From the NCBI GenBank assembly GCA_016758965.1, contig JAEPRB010000231.1:1-63088 (forward strand): a stretch of 63,088 bases of DNA. Reading direction: 5' to 3'. This stretch comes from Circinella minor. Lineage: Eukaryota > Mucoromycota > Mucoromycetes > Mucorales > Lichtheimiaceae. Each line of letters begins with the position of its first letter. Positions within the stretch are counted from its first letter, which is position 1. Shown here piece after piece: positions 11,163 to 24,700 of this stretch. The position numbers and the translations under genes are program-made. The notes beneath the pieces are model-generated. The model worked only from the letters and a program-made list of their open reading frames with translations, had not been told where the DNA came from and ran no database searches.

Positions 11163-13882
11163 ATGGCTTCATTAGCAAGACCTAGAGCCAATAGTGAAAG
11201 GATACCGGGAACCAATGGGTAAAGTATCTTTATATATTTTTATATATTTCGAAAAGATATAAAACAAAAGAAGACGAGATTCCCGCTTTTTTTTTTTCTT
11301 TTATACTTTGTAAACAACTCTGGGTCGTTTGGAATTCTTTGTTTTTAATAACAAAAAAAAACTTAATTGTGAATCTTCTTACATAGTGGTAATGATATTA
11401 CTGCTACTACTACTCTCAGTAACAATATGAATAACACTAGTTGGATACCCGAGGCATTTCATCGATATACACTTCCAGTTAATCTAAATCAAGATTCTAT
11501 AAGTCCCGATGGTGGATGGACTCATCGGATTCAATCTCGTTTCCTTGGTGTGGCATCACTCAAGGCCGGATCGTTATGTTTTCCAAACACTGTTTCTTTT
11601 TATGAGATCACCGAGTCGGAAATTTCAGAGATCGCTTCTTCATCGTCATCGAAACGATCATCACCTTCTCAACAACAACAACAATTACAAGAGTCTTCCG
11701 ACAACAATGACCCAGATTGTTGTGTGGATGCTTTACTCTCCTTATCAACTTCAGAAATCTTTTTGGGTCGTTCTTCTCCTATTGCTTTACCACCAAAAAA
11801 GAGAAAACGTCGACGTGTGATTCGTTACGATGTAATTTTTTGTTTGGATACAATCCACACTACCAATCACCCACCTTTGGATCGAGAATATTTTTTATTT
11901 CCTCGAGATGCTGTCGTTGAAGCTGTAAATCAAACTTCTCCATTTGAGGTATTATTCTATTTCTATTTCTATATATATATATAGGGCAGAGAGAAAGAGT
12001 AGGGGAGAAAATATTTCAAAGAGAGGAGAAGATTTTTTGTTTACAGAGGGATGAACAAGATAATTGAAGAAGAAAAGAGAGGGGTGAAGTGGGGGAAATA
12101 GAATTGGATCGAATACCATGAAAAAAAAAGTAGGATACGATTGGATTGAATTGGAAAGTTAGAAGAAGAAAGATTTTTTTTTCGCTTCCAAACACTAATC
12201 CAACTTTTTTTTTATTCAACTAGGTCCTTGTATCCTATCATCTTCCCAAATCATCTGAATCTTCTTCTACATTACATTCCATGTATTTATGTTCATGTAC
12301 TTGTAATAATAATTATCCATCCAAATTGGAAGAGTTTGCTGCTGTTTGCTCTTCTTCTGGCCATTTTACATCTTCATCTTCATCATCATTATCATCATCA
12401 CCATCACCCTCATTACCGTCATCTTCATCTACATCATTACCACCCACTCATCGTTCTAATCAAAGACGATTAACGGATCCAGGATTGTTGTTATGGAAAC
12501 CTGATTGTCATGTATTAAATATGCAACTATTTGGTGTATCCAGGGATCTATATATCGCTATGAAACAAAGTGTATCTGGATTTGAGACAGTTTGTCAACG
12601 TACAATGGAATTGGTAACTATACTCTTCTTTTTTTTTAAGGAAGCAGGAGGAGAAGAATTTGAAATAAAGTTGCTAACTTGAAAATAAATAAATACAGAT
12701 GCGTTTACATACAGAACGATTAACATCCGAGAAAAAAGAAGACGCCACTAGTATGCCAATCGCGCTGACTAAGACAGAAATCCAATCGGAAGAGGAGGAT
12801 ATGTATGACAAGCGACAACTCCCATGGAGTAGTGATGATGGTAAAAAAAGAAATTCTGAATGACAATTATTTTTATATGTTCATTGTTTCCTTGTTTCCT
12901 TGTTCTTTTTTATTTCTTGACTAATGAAAAAAATAAATCTAATAATAATTTAGACTATGAGGATGAAGATTATGAAGATGATCAAACATCAGATTTTTGC
13001 ATGACATCGCCTCACAGTAAATCTTCTTCATCTGCACGAGGTTCACCTCCTGCATCTTCCTCCCTTTCATCATCTATTACCACAACTAATAATACGACAA
13101 CTACAGCTACCAATAACAGTAATAATACGCCCGCCCCTTCTGCTCCTACAAGCAGCACAACCTCTACTACCGCAACAGGTTCAACAAAACGAAATACCAA
13201 CAATAACTCATCATCATTAAAAAAATGTTTGTATTGTGGGTCAAAATCGACCCCCATGTGGCGTCGTGGGCCACAGGGTGCAGGTACACTCTGTAATGCT
13301 TGTGGCGTAAAATGGAAACATGGTAAAATCTTATGTGGAAATGATACTGGACCAGCACCTACATTAGCGACAACCACTACTTCTTCTTCAAGACGACGAA
13401 GTTCATCCAACAAGAGTAATAGTAGTAATAATGAACGAAAACGAAAAACAACCACTAAAAAACGAAGTAAAGCAAAAGAGCGAAATAAACGACCACCACC
13501 GCCACCAGCATCAGCAGTTACAGCAGCACCTTCTTTATCTGAAGATGATGATTTGATGACTGGGATTATTCATAATAATAATAATAATATCAGTAATAGT
13601 AATTATACCACCACAACTACTTCATCCGTGTTTCCAAGGAATATTCATGGTACTGGATCCAACGCAACAGGTGCTGCTTCATCTTGGGAAACGCAACATG
13701 CAAGTAGTTTATCATCTTATTCCCAATCATTAGATGACACTACTTTTAGTCCGCTGGAATCCTTTTCTTCATCACCCAATTCATCTACATCTATACATGA
13801 TTCAATGATGCTTGACAAGTTTTCTGCAGGTGTAGATGCTGTAGAAGCTGCGACCGTTCTGACTTTATTAAAACGAAGTTAA
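11163..13882 (+). CDS. GATA-type zinc-finger transcription factor, 692 aa
   Basis: Five exons (11163-11218, 11387-11948, 12224-12613, 12699-12840, 12954-13882) join in frame to 692 residues. One GATA finger lies at 475-500: CLYC, 18 residues including [11 protein letters not shown], then CNACG and a basic tail VKWKHGK. The CX2CX18CX2C spacing with [13 protein letters not shown] is the class seen in fungal NsdD-like factors rather than CX2CX17CX2C nitrogen regulators. A basic cluster PPKKRKRRR near residue 145 may be a nuclear signal. Long Ser, Asn and Thr runs and an acidic patch surround the finger, and a second basic region follows it. The N-terminal 350 residues look partly folded but I do not recognise the domain. 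It should bind GATA sites in nuclear DNA; its target genes cannot be told from sequence. It is transcribed toward the acyl-CoA synthetase gene. Confidence 0.9.
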
Positions 13883-15994
13883 AAAAGAGAAATACCCTCT
13901 CTTCTTCTCTCGCTATTTACACATCAACAAAAAATCAACCTTTTTTTCATTCCATCCGTTTCTCTTTACACTTACTCGTTCTCCTCTCTTCCCGGCTCTT
14001 TTTTTAAAAAATTCTTTGTTCGTCCCCTCTCTCCTTCCTTTTGTCTTTTTTTGTTTTTTTTCTTCTCTCACCTTTTGTTTTTTTTTTTGCACATAACAAC
14101 AACCATTCAAACAAAACGCACAAGCCTCCCTTTGAAAACCTCACACGAACAACGCTTTCAATTTGTTTTCTCTATAACTTCGTATTATATATCTTTCTCT
14201 CTTTCCCTTCATCTTTATTGTTTTTTATTTCTTTCTTTCATTATCTTTATTATATACAGTTACATTCTTCGCGTCTTTCTTTATTTCTTTCTTACTCTTT
14301 TTTTATATAGTATATCGCTTTTTTTTTAACATACATAAAAAACAAAAGCAAACAAAAATGTCATATAACAAAACAAGAATAATCGTCAGATATATCAATG
14401 TTTAAATTATTTTTTTATTCTTATGTAAATGGATACAAGGGAAATTGTTTGTATATAATATATAACATTATGTTTGTTTATGTTTCATAAATATATAAAT
14501 TATATATAGTGGATTATTTTTTTGTTTATAAGAAAAACACAATAATTTTCATAGAAATCTAAAATCGAATGAGTTTTATTTAGTTACGTACATAGAGCAT
14601 ATGAAAAAAAAAAATGACCCCATGTGGTGATAATTTATAAATGGACTGATATTAATACATGGACCTGCATAATTTATGCATCTATAATTTCTGTCTTGTT
14701 CTGTGTATGTGTTAAATACATTCTATGCTTTGATCCCTTACGAGTTTTTAAATAGACATTTTTTTTATTGGATTGAAACTACGTAAGCATGATATAGACA
14801 TATTGCATGATGCATTTAACGGGGACTGGAATATTTCTAACATTTTAAGTTTCATACAATATTTTAATGGTATCAGAAGTGTTAAAATCAGTGAAGTATG
14901 GTACGAAATGGAGGAGAGAGTACAAGGTTGGCTTTCCATGTTATGGATGTACTACGAAGAATCATGTGATTCGGACTGGATATTACGTTCAAAGTCTTCT
15001 TCTTCAAATCGATCATTGAAAAGAGTTGTAATTTTTAGTTTCTTTAAGGTATCATGATGCTCTTTCAAAATGGTCTGCTGGATTCCATTGAGTCAAAATA
15101 GTGAATTTTCATCATTAAACGTAGCACCATAATGACTTGAAGTTGTGGCACATCTTCAGAAAGACACTTGAGATAAGCTCCTGATGAATTATAGGTTTTA
15201 ATATCAACATGAGGCAACTTGCTTTTAAGACTGAAACTGGCCAGTTACAGAAACCCGTTTTTTTGTTTATTCATTGTTCTTTTTTCTTGCTAAACAAAAA
15301 ATAATACGTAGCGAGGAGAGAATTCATCTTGCGTAAGCATTACGTTTAAAATTTGATGATTTTTTTATTATGTCTCCTATAATCCAGCGTCTGTTAAGAC
15401 ATATCGATTGAGACGGCTCAGAAAAGTAAAAATGTATATAAAAAAACCCTGTTGGGGACAGGGAAAAGGCTTTAGGGAATAGAGACAATCGTAAACACTG
15501 GTATACATGGGATTCAACTAATGTTCATTGTGGAGGAGGGTAGTCCGAAAATTTCTAAAATAAGGTTAGTGAAAAAAGCAATAAAAGACTAGAAAGGGAG
15601 GAAAATAAAGAGCGTAAGCATTACTAGATTTTAAAAGCTCGAATATAGACGACATTGACAACAAATATCTTACAAACACAAGTACTCACACATTACAAAA
15701 ACAATAACGAAAGAGAAAAAGAAATATTAAGAAATGATAATACTAATAATAATAATAATAATTGAATGCAATAATAATAATACTGGAAATAATACTGGAA
15801 ATAAAATAACTTATTTTTTGTTGGTGTGAGGGAATATAAAAATCACATAATATTAAAAGAAAAATTGAATTATTATATTAAATTACTTTGCTTGGCCAGC
15901 ATTTCTAATTGTAAAAAAAAAACAATTTTGGTTAGTTATCTCTTTTTGATTAATAACCCACAAATGTAAAATAGTATTACTATTCATTTTTAAC
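13883..15994. other. 3' spacer between convergent genes, with a coding remnant
   Basis: 13890-14340 is pyrimidine-rich and probably the 3' UTR of the GATA gene. At 14773-15057 a 94-codon plus-strand frame looks partly coding, and the minus strand at about 15060-15245 carries a coding-like stretch (it includes SSGAYLKCLSEDVPQLQ) ending in stops. The latter resembles F-box/LRR-type sequence, so this may be a dead copy of that family. A perfect CCCTGT/ACAGGG hairpin is at 15445-15461. Nothing else is recognised. Confidence 0.4.
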
Positions 15995-18867
15995 TTACAA
16001 TTTATCCAGTTGTTCCTTAAATGTCTTATTAATATCGTTACGTTTCAACTTTTGAGCAGCAGTCATTAAACCACCTTCTACAGTCCATTCTTCATCACAT
16101 AAATAGATATCAAATAACATTTCGGCAGGTTTCAATCCAGCTTCTTTGGCTGTACCCAAAAGACCGGCCAAAACGGCCTTTTTAATTGCTTCATCATTAC
16201 AAATATCAGACCATTCATTTGATGGTGACATTTTTTCGGTAGCTAATTTACGAACAGTAGGTTCTGCAGGTACAACCAAAGCAACGGGTTTGGCACATAG
16301 TGAATCAGCATAAACACAGATATTGTTGACAAATACACAACTCTTGTAAATTGATTCCAATTTTTCCAATGCAATGTATTCACCATTGGATAATTTGACC
16401 AAATTTTTTTTACGATCAATAATGGTAAGGGTTCCATTTTGATTCCATTCTGCAATATCGCCTGTCTGTAACCAATTGTCTTCAGTAATAGCCTCTTTAG
16501 TCAAATCATCACGTTTCCAATAACCAGCGGTAATGGATGGACCACGAACCTTTGATAAAATAAAAATGTGTTGAAATTAGAGAGACGAAAGTAGTTTTTG
16601 TGTTGATTTTTTTTTATCTAAGCAAAAGTTTTTCATATAATGGATTGCATATAAAAAGAAAAGTTATAATAAAACTTACCCAGACTTCACCTTGGGGCTT
16701 TGGTTGATTGGTGGAAAAGTAATTGGCATCAGGTACATCAACAAGTTTGATTTCACAACAAGGTACAGGTGCACCAACGATACCATAGGCAAATTGCTCA
16801 GGAGCAGCTACACCGCACATACTAAAAGTATAATCCATAAAATCTATTTAGTCAATCAAAATATGACAATAATATATAACTTCTTCTATCCCTCCCTTCG
16901 ACTACTATTTTTTTTTTTTTTGCTCCTTTTTGCATTTCAGTATTCTTTAAATCCATATTTCCCAAAAAAAGATGTCATGATCCTTCTTTTCTTCTTTTTT
17001 TTTCTTACCCGCAACCTAATTTAATCATAATTAATAAAAAATTATTTTGTTAGTTTTCTCTGTTTTAAAAACTTTTTTTTCCAACCACAACTTTAAAGAA
17101 TAATAATACTTACTTTCTGTCATACCGTAACCACCTATATTCATTATATCACATAAAGTACTCATGAGTTAATTTACAAAAGAAAGGGCATATATACCTA
17201 AGATTTTTATCTACGCACAAACACACACATACACACACAAATGTTTACAGATATATTGAAGTAAATCTAAAACTTACCAAGAATAGGACATACTGCAACA
17301 GATAAGAAACGTTGAGTTTCCAAAGATACAGGTGCACCACCTGAAAGTGCAAAACGAAGTCTACCACCTACTTGTTCTTTAATTTTTCCAAAAACTGTCT
17401 TGTCCAAGAAACCAGTAGGTAATTTACGTTCCATTAACCATGCTTTAGTAGCAAATGCCTTGTGGAAAATCTTTTGAGCTTGAGGTGATGCTTCATTTAA
17501 TTTGCCCAAAACACCTTTACGAATTGATTCCCAGACTTGTGGAACACCTGTCATGATAGCTATATAAAAAAAAAGTTTTAGAACACGAAATTAAATCTTC
17601 AAAAAAAAAAAAAAAAAAAGAAAAGAAACTTACTAGGTCTGAATTCTTTGATATCACCCTTACAGTTACGAACACTGATTTATAATCTGTTAGCAATCGA
17701 TAATAATCATCCCCATATAGTTTACAATCTTTTCTCTTTTCTTTTTTTTACCTTGCATCAGTTAATGTCCTAACAGAAGCATAACCAAGTGTTACACCCC
17801 AGAATACACAAAGATTTTCGACGAGAAATTCAAGAATGTGTGCCAATGGTAAATAGGCCATCATAGTATCTTTTGATGTGACCAAATGACCTAAAAGCTT
17901 GTTACAAGCTCCGACTAATTCAAAAGAAGTTCAATTAATTAAAAATTCGTGTCGAAAATAATTTACACTTTGGAAAAAACAATTTACTTACTTCCAGCAA
18001 TAATATTTGCGTGTGTAAGCATAACACCTTTAGGATTACCAGTACTGCCCGAGGTATACATGATACAAGAAAGATCCTCAGGTTGAGGTTTACGAGGCTC
18101 ACAGGGATGTTCTTTACCAATACGAGCCAATTCATCAAAAGATACTACGTTTTGAACGGATCCCTTTTTGACTTTATTGATAACTTCATCAGTTGTTTCA
18201 CCATTATAAATCACAAACTTGACCGAAGGACATTGTTCAATTACTTTAGCGACCGTTGGTAATAATTCACCAGATGTAAAGATACCTTCCACTTCCGTTT
18301 CATTCATTGAATGTAACAATCCTTCTTCTCCCAATGTATCATAAGCTGTTACAATAGTCGAAGCTTGAGTGAAAAGGGCATGTGCTGTTACTAGCCAATG
18401 TGCACTAATATATTATTATTTTTGTTAGCAAAAAAAAAAAACTATAATATATCTTTTATTTATATATATATTTACTTTGTAGGAGCAAAAATCTCGACTT
18501 TAGCTTTTGGAGATAAACCAAGGTGAACAAAACCAGCACCTAACTCGTGAGCCAATCGAGAAGCTGACTTATAACTCAAGTAATGGTAAGGGGACATTTG
18601 GAAAAACTTCCAAGTTTTTTTTGTTTTTTGTTCTTCACCATTAACAATTTTAATAATTTCTTTTTCTTCCTCAATGATTTGTTCGACTTTACGGAATCCA
18701 AAGGCATGTTTATCACCAAATTTCTCTTTGCTATTCTCAAGGACATCATAAAGCGTGAGTACGTTTGGGTCTGGATAACGAATAAGTTGATCAGGTGAAC
18801 TAGCAGCGCGTCGAATTGAACCTCCGTTCGATTGCTCAGGACCCACTTCGACTGTAAATTGTTTCAT
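15995..18867 (-). CDS. Long-chain acyl-CoA synthetase, 671 aa
   Basis: Nine minus-strand exons (18867-18476, 18404-17992, 17914-17752, 17674-17634, 17559-17278, 17134-17114, 17015-17009, 16821-16680, 16549-15995) give 671 residues. The enzyme activates fatty acids with ATP and CoA to acyl-CoA for lipid synthesis or oxidation. Adenylate-forming motifs are in order: P-loop [12 protein letters not shown] (about 247-258), [28 protein letters not shown], the hinge motif beginning LQTGDIAEW, and the catalytic-Lys segment [16 protein letters not shown]. Length and motifs fit the fungal Faa1/Faa4 group. The exon at 17009-17015 is only 7 nt, but it is needed to keep frame and to complete the conserved GYGMTE-xCGMC stretch. 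The protein ends in DKL, not a canonical peroxisomal PTS1, so a cytosolic, ER or lipid-droplet place is likelier (inference). It converges with the GATA gene. Confidence 0.95.
17009..17015 (-). other. 7-nt microexon of the acyl-CoA synthetase gene
   Basis: Minus-strand GTTGCGG, bounded by an AG acceptor upstream and GTAAGA downstream. Skipping it would give an in-frame stop a few codons into the next exon; including it restores the family motif ESCGMC. It is flanked by introns of 98 and 187 nt. Confidence 0.8.
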
Positions 18868-20128
18868 ATTTGTTGTTGTAGATTTTTTTTAAAAGGAATG
18901 TGTATGGATATATTAAATGGTTATTACCAAAGAAAATTAACGATAAAGACGGTAAAAGGGAAGATAATTGGAAGAAAGCAAGAATAAAAAGTATGAAACG
19001 TTTATTCTGTCGGTTAAAGTGGATTAACCAAAAAAAAAAAAAAAAAAGGTGACACTGAACTATATAAGCTATGGAAAGTTGTCTCGCGCTTTTTTATAGG
19101 TGCATGTGAACTTCTCAGCTCTAATAAAAGATTATTTCTGAAAGGAATATTAAGGACAGTTTCATTTTCAAAATAACTTGTTTTCTTTTTCTAGTATTTT
19201 CGTTCACATGATAATACTATTGATGTACGTATATCATTTGTTACTATGGAGACTGTTACCATGAATCTTTTTCTTCTTCTTCTTCTTCTAGTACTTCTTT
19301 ATTTTCCAATATTTTCAAATGATGCTCTTTAATATGGTGAAACCCTTGCGCTCCTCTAAAAATTGTTAGACTCCCTTCTTTAATTTCTGTGTCTGAAAAG
19401 TACAGCATCTATTTTTTATTACGCGTCTTTTTTTTATGTTTTTATAAATCATGATAAACAAGAACGAGATTTCTTTTTTGTTATAGTATTATGATACGAT
19501 TTGAGAAGAAAATCCACAAATGGTACAATAACATATGGAATAAAACGGTGTCATTGATCCATGTAACATTTCTTTTTATAATTTTAATGCGCGCAAAAAA
19601 AAAAAAAAGAAAAAAAAAAGATTCTCATTGTTGCTCAATTATATAAAGTTTAAAGCGTTTGAATATATGATTTTGTACAACATCAAAAAGTATCAACATT
19701 AGTTTTATCACGTTAAACTCTTTTTTATTGATTTTGTGACACTATTCTTTTTCTCAACAAAAAAAAAGTGTGAGTGGTAATTAAGTCCATAATTACTGTG
19801 ATAAGTATATAATATGAAATGATAGTTATGATATATTTGGGTATATATCTATATATAAAATAATCATTTGAAAAAGACACATCTCATCTTTTTTTTTTTC
19901 TTTTTACAATAAGAAAAAATCTATTTCTAAAATGATGACAAAATTGAATTTTTTTTGATAAAAAAAAATGAATAAATAAACAGTTAAAATATAGTAGAAA
20001 CAGGATGAGAAAAAAAAAGCATCCAAATATAGTGAAATAATCAGAAATGTAATAATAATATGTAATGCTATGTAGTTGAATGAAAGATAAATGATAATAA
20101 TAATAATGATGGGCAATAATAATATTTT
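18868..20128. other. Intergenic DNA
   Basis: This holds the 5' region of the acyl-CoA synthetase gene and the 3' region of the TPR/metallo-beta-lactamase gene. A TATA-like ATATAAG lies at about 19055, some 190 bp before the synthetase start, and a run of A is at 19030-19047. A poly-CTT tract is at 19269-19289. No gene is seen; the short frame at 19904-20116 is low-complexity. Confidence 0.55.
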
Positions 20129-21762
20129 TTATACTATTGTTCGTTTACTCCTTGACCAAGAGCGACTTAATTTTGATGCTAATGAAGTAGTTGAACCATT
20201 TGATTGATGTGTATGAGACATCGCCATATTATTGTTATGGTTATTTATACCAAATCCAACTAAATCATCTCCAAGACATCCTTTATCTCGCTCAATACCC
20301 ACAGTAGACCATTCTGATCCATAGTGGTGTCCAGGATAAACCACTACACGATCATCCAATGGCCCGAGCGTATACCTTAATGTTTGCTCCATAACCTTTT
20401 TATCACCGCCGTGCAAGTCCGTCCGGCCACAAAAGCCACATAACAACGTATCACCAGCTAGTAGCCGACAATCATTAATTAACAAGCTTTGGGAACCTGG
20501 CGTATGTCCAGGCGTAGGTAAGAATCGGATTTTGGTCTTGCCAATTTCTAAGGTCTCTGTCACGTCCGAACAAGTAGATGCTAATCTATTGGCAGGTATC
20601 GTTGGATTTGCTTGACGAATATAAGGAATATCTTGTGGATTGACATAACATTTGATATACGGTAACCGTTTTAATACATTAGCTAATCCGGCAATTTTGA
20701 TAGGTAATGTATCATAAGGAGGTGGTGGAGATCCTCCAACATGATCGAAATGATAATGAGTAACTGCAACAGCCACAATATGATATCCATAATCTTCAAC
20801 AATTTGAAATATTCCATCGATATCCCAACACTAAGTATGATTATTTCCATCATTAGCATTAAAAAATTAATTTACCAATTATACAAAATTTTTGCAGCTT
20901 TCCTCCTTGTTCTAACTATTCTCCCCCTTCTTCTTTTTATTCCCGGCCTCTCTCCTTTTAATATAATAATCGAAATAATTTACTTGCCGCATCAACCAAC
21001 ACGCAATGTTTAGTTTCTTCATCTGCAATAATATAAATAATATTACGCATCACTTGAGCGAATTCATAAATACGATTTTGAATTGGTTTATGAAAATTTC
21101 GTTTAATAGCAATATCACGCCCCGGGATGATTTGAATGATATTTAAACCCATGGCTTGATTATCTTTTTCTAATAAAGCTTTCGCTATTCGTGCACTAAT
21201 TTCACCATTTTCTGGATCCTAATATAATCTCCAACATCCATCTTTTAATATTAACAATTTTCTTTCTATGAGAATGGATGAGGGAGTCTATAATTATATA
21301 TCATTGATTGATTGATTAATTGAATATATTTTTTACCTTTTCTAATGCTCGTTTATAATATGTAATTGCTTCATCAAATTGTCGTAATGCCATTAATGTT
21401 TCAGCATATCGAAAATAACCCTAAATATATATATATATATATATTATTTTAAATAAGTGGATACTTGTATTCGTAAATAAATATCTGTATAATACCTTTG
21501 CCCATGTCGGCCATAATTCTATGATCTGAATAGCGTCATCCTTTGCTTTAGTATATTTTTTTATTTGCCAATAACTAGCACTTCGATTCGAATAAAGTAA
21601 TGCCCTGAATTCATTAGAAGATTCGTTTGCTGACCCATGAATAATTTTAGTATATTCCGTAATGGCATCAGCATAAAGATGACGTTCGAATAGATCATTG
21701 GCTCGACATACTAATTTATAGCATTTATCATTGGGTGCGGGTGGTTGAAAATCGACAAGCAT
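20129..21762 (-). CDS. TPR plus metallo-beta-lactamase-fold hydrolase, 427 aa
   Basis: Exons on the minus strand are 21762-21496, 21420-21337, 21218-20988 and 20830-20129, 427 residues. Residues about 10-130 form tetratricopeptide repeats (LYSNRSASYWQIKKY, then GYFRYAETLMALRQFDEAI). Residues about 145-380 are a metallo-beta-lactamase fold of the glyoxalase II/ETHE1-like kind, with the metal ligands THYHFDH (218-224), GHTPGS, LLAGDTL and GHHYG all present, so a zinc or iron hydrolase is expected. The substrate is unknown; thioesters or persulfides are the usual ones in this group (inference). The tail is Asn/Ser-rich and basic. The third intron starts with GC (GCAAGT), which is required to give LVDACWDIDG. 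An N-terminal TPR on this hydrolase is not a usual arrangement. Confidence 0.9.
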
Positions 21763-24700
21763 TCATGCAAAAAAAAAACAATTGTATATAAAAAAAAAAA
21801 AGGAAAAGGCAAACAATGCAAAAGAACACAGGTAATTTTCTTTTTTCAAGTAAATAAAATATACTATATTATTGTAAATACGAGAAAAAGAGGAAAGGGG
21901 GGGAGGGAAAGAGGGAATGCAATTTTTTTGGTGTCTTTTGTGTAGAAGTTTAGAAGGGGGGGTATATGATAATTTGATTGTGTATGAAAATAGTTAATGA
22001 CAAAGGAGTATGCGAGGTGTAATGAGAACAAAAAAAGGCGCGCTAGGACGCCAAATATGGTAAAATCCAGGAACACGAGGGTATAACAAAAGTTAGCATT
22101 GATACCATCATGATAATAATAAGAGCCACAGTTTCGGTTTTTTTTTTTATTTAGTTGAACTGCTGATAATAATAATAACATTAATGTTCATGCATTTTCT
22201 TTTTTTTTAATCTTCTATTTTTTTTATCTGAAGAAGTTTACCATCAACAACAACAACATCAATAGATGCACCTTGATTAATATATGCTTAGAATTTTAAG
22301 TAGCGAATAGTCTGTACTACTATCATCAGTAGGGCGATCATAATGAACAGTAAAAGCTCTGTTTCTATGAAAGAAAATTTTATAAGCGAAGTTTTTTTTT
22401 TTTTTTGCTTGATCATTTATTAGCTATTATAAAATAACAACCTTTGTTTCTTTATGAATACGTATTCCTTATTATTAATTTGTTATAGTAAAAACAAAAT
22501 AAATATAGTATACGAACATTGGTATAACATAACTCCAAATGAAATATTTATCAAATAAGAAGTCATAAAAAATTTGCTGGCTATTTTTTAGTACTCATGT
22601 AGTAAAGTCGGGCCTTTTCTTTTTTCTAATATTGATTAAGTTGGAGCTAATACGTAGGCTACAAAAAAAACCCTGTTTTTTTCTTTAAAAGGATATTGAC
22701 AATGCTTAAAAATAGTCTGTGGATCATTTATAATTTTGATTCAAAATTTGGCTAGTAAAAGAGATACATTTTTTCTTTATACATATTTATGTAATCCACA
22801 GAGAGGAAAAGAACAGATTCTCATCAGTCATAAAGCTTATACTACTACAAAAGAATTATTTCTTTAATGATCATCATCCATATAGGCTATTCATAAAGTG
22901 TATATAGCTGCTGTACGAGTGTTTTCAAAATGATATAAATTGAATATTTACGTAAATGGAACAATTGTCATAAAAATATCAATCTACTATATTATAGTAA
23001 CATTGAAAAAGAGTTACTCAATATATGTCACATTTTTATTCTTTGCTACGTAGCACGCACAAACAAAGAAAAAAGTGATAGTTAATTTTATTTATTCTTA
23101 TTGTTCATATAACTGATGTATCAACTTGATACTAATAATAATAGTAGCTTGGAAACAGAGATATTCAAAAACATAAATATTTTTCGTGCCAAGTTTCGAT
23201 GGGTCCATTTGTTTTTTATTAGTCATGGCGATGAAGACACTGGTAGTGGGCGGGGCTGTTGAGTTTGTCAAAGTCGTAGTGGTGGGAAATGTCATGAAAA
23301 GACAGATTTTTCATTATTAGTTAAAAAAGTAACATTAGTGGTAATATCACTTGATACTGGCTGATGGCAACTCTTTCTCCTCCTCTGTACCTTTTGGTAT
23401 GTAATGATTATCAGGTGGTAACGGGGATGTTCTCACCCTACTATATTTATTGAGGTATATATACATATTAATAATCGAGGAGCAAACCACTTGTAAACAG
23501 GGTTCCTTTTTTTTATAATCATACTTAACTACTTGACAACCAAATATGACTATCTTTGGTTTCAGTCGAATTACTTATATTCATCCACTTTTTCTTCTTC
23601 TTTTTATTCTTCTTCCTCCGTGTTCTTCTACTTGAATGCTATTTATCTGGCTTTTACGTACGTAACAATTATCTGACGGTCTTTCTTTATTTGGATTTTT
23701 ACATCATTGTTACGTTATAGGCTACATATACAGTACGGGATAGATTATTTTAACATATCGGTGTTGTGCTTCTATTTGTCTTGTATCTCTAAAACTTGTT
23801 TTTGCTATCCTTCAGGACTATAGACATTTTATTTTAATAAAAAAAAATATGTAATACAGTTAGTAATAAATATTGAGAGAAAGAGAGCGAGAGAGAAAGT
23901 AAATTAACGAAGCAAAAATAGACTATCGTACCAATTTCAAAAATACGTATTCCTAAAAACTACGCTATCATTAGGAGGAACTGTAGAACCAATATCTAGT
24001 GAAACCCTGGATGCTCAACATTATACCGACATTTTAGTGCTATTGTCTTTATCAAACAGGGCGATATATTACATCTATTTCAAAAGAAGAAATGAGTGTT
24101 AGCTCCTTGTAAAGATTATTTCATGTTAATTTTGGGTACGATTAGCAGCACCACAGAAAGACAAACTCGTAGAAGTTTACAGTTCGATCGTTACAGAAAA
24201 GCGAATATCTAACGGGCCCTTTGTCAGTTAATATTATTAAAGATCTTTAGGAATTTTTGCATTCTATGTCAACTGAAATAGAGAATATTTAATGAATATC
24301 TGCGGCCAATGAGCGTTTAGCAACTAAAATGTGTCTTTGACGGTCTGACAAAAAGATTTCACTATTTTGAATAATGTGTACTGGCTGGTAGGATACAATT
24401 TAAATAGTATGAATATTATAGAATCAGATCTCTATTGCCCTGCTCTCAAGAAAAATGAAGACTACTAAAAACAAACTAGCCTATGCAATATTGAGAGACC
24501 CACTCACTTATTGACTGAAACTATTTAAGAATAAATATTTGAATTTCAATAAAAGATTCTCAAACAATTATGTGATATCATATCATTCTTTTTTTTGGAT
24601 TCTGGGGTATTATATATAGTAGCATACTAAATTAAAGGTATTATTCGAAATTGAATATCTTTATTCAAATAGATTGGAAACGTCTAAATATTATTGTTCT

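Noticed and set aside
13012..13455. 147-codon open frame on the minus strand
   Set aside because: It is the antisense of the GATA exon; its Leu/Val runs come from Asn and Thr codon repeats on the coding strand.
15445..15461. CCCTGT/ACAGGG hairpin as a terminator
   Set aside because: Fungal polymerase II does not use such hairpins and no adjacent gene end fits it.
23098..23295. 65-codon minus-strand frame beginning MTFPTTTTLTN
   Set aside because: Thr-rich, no motif, no splice partner and no support from neighbours.
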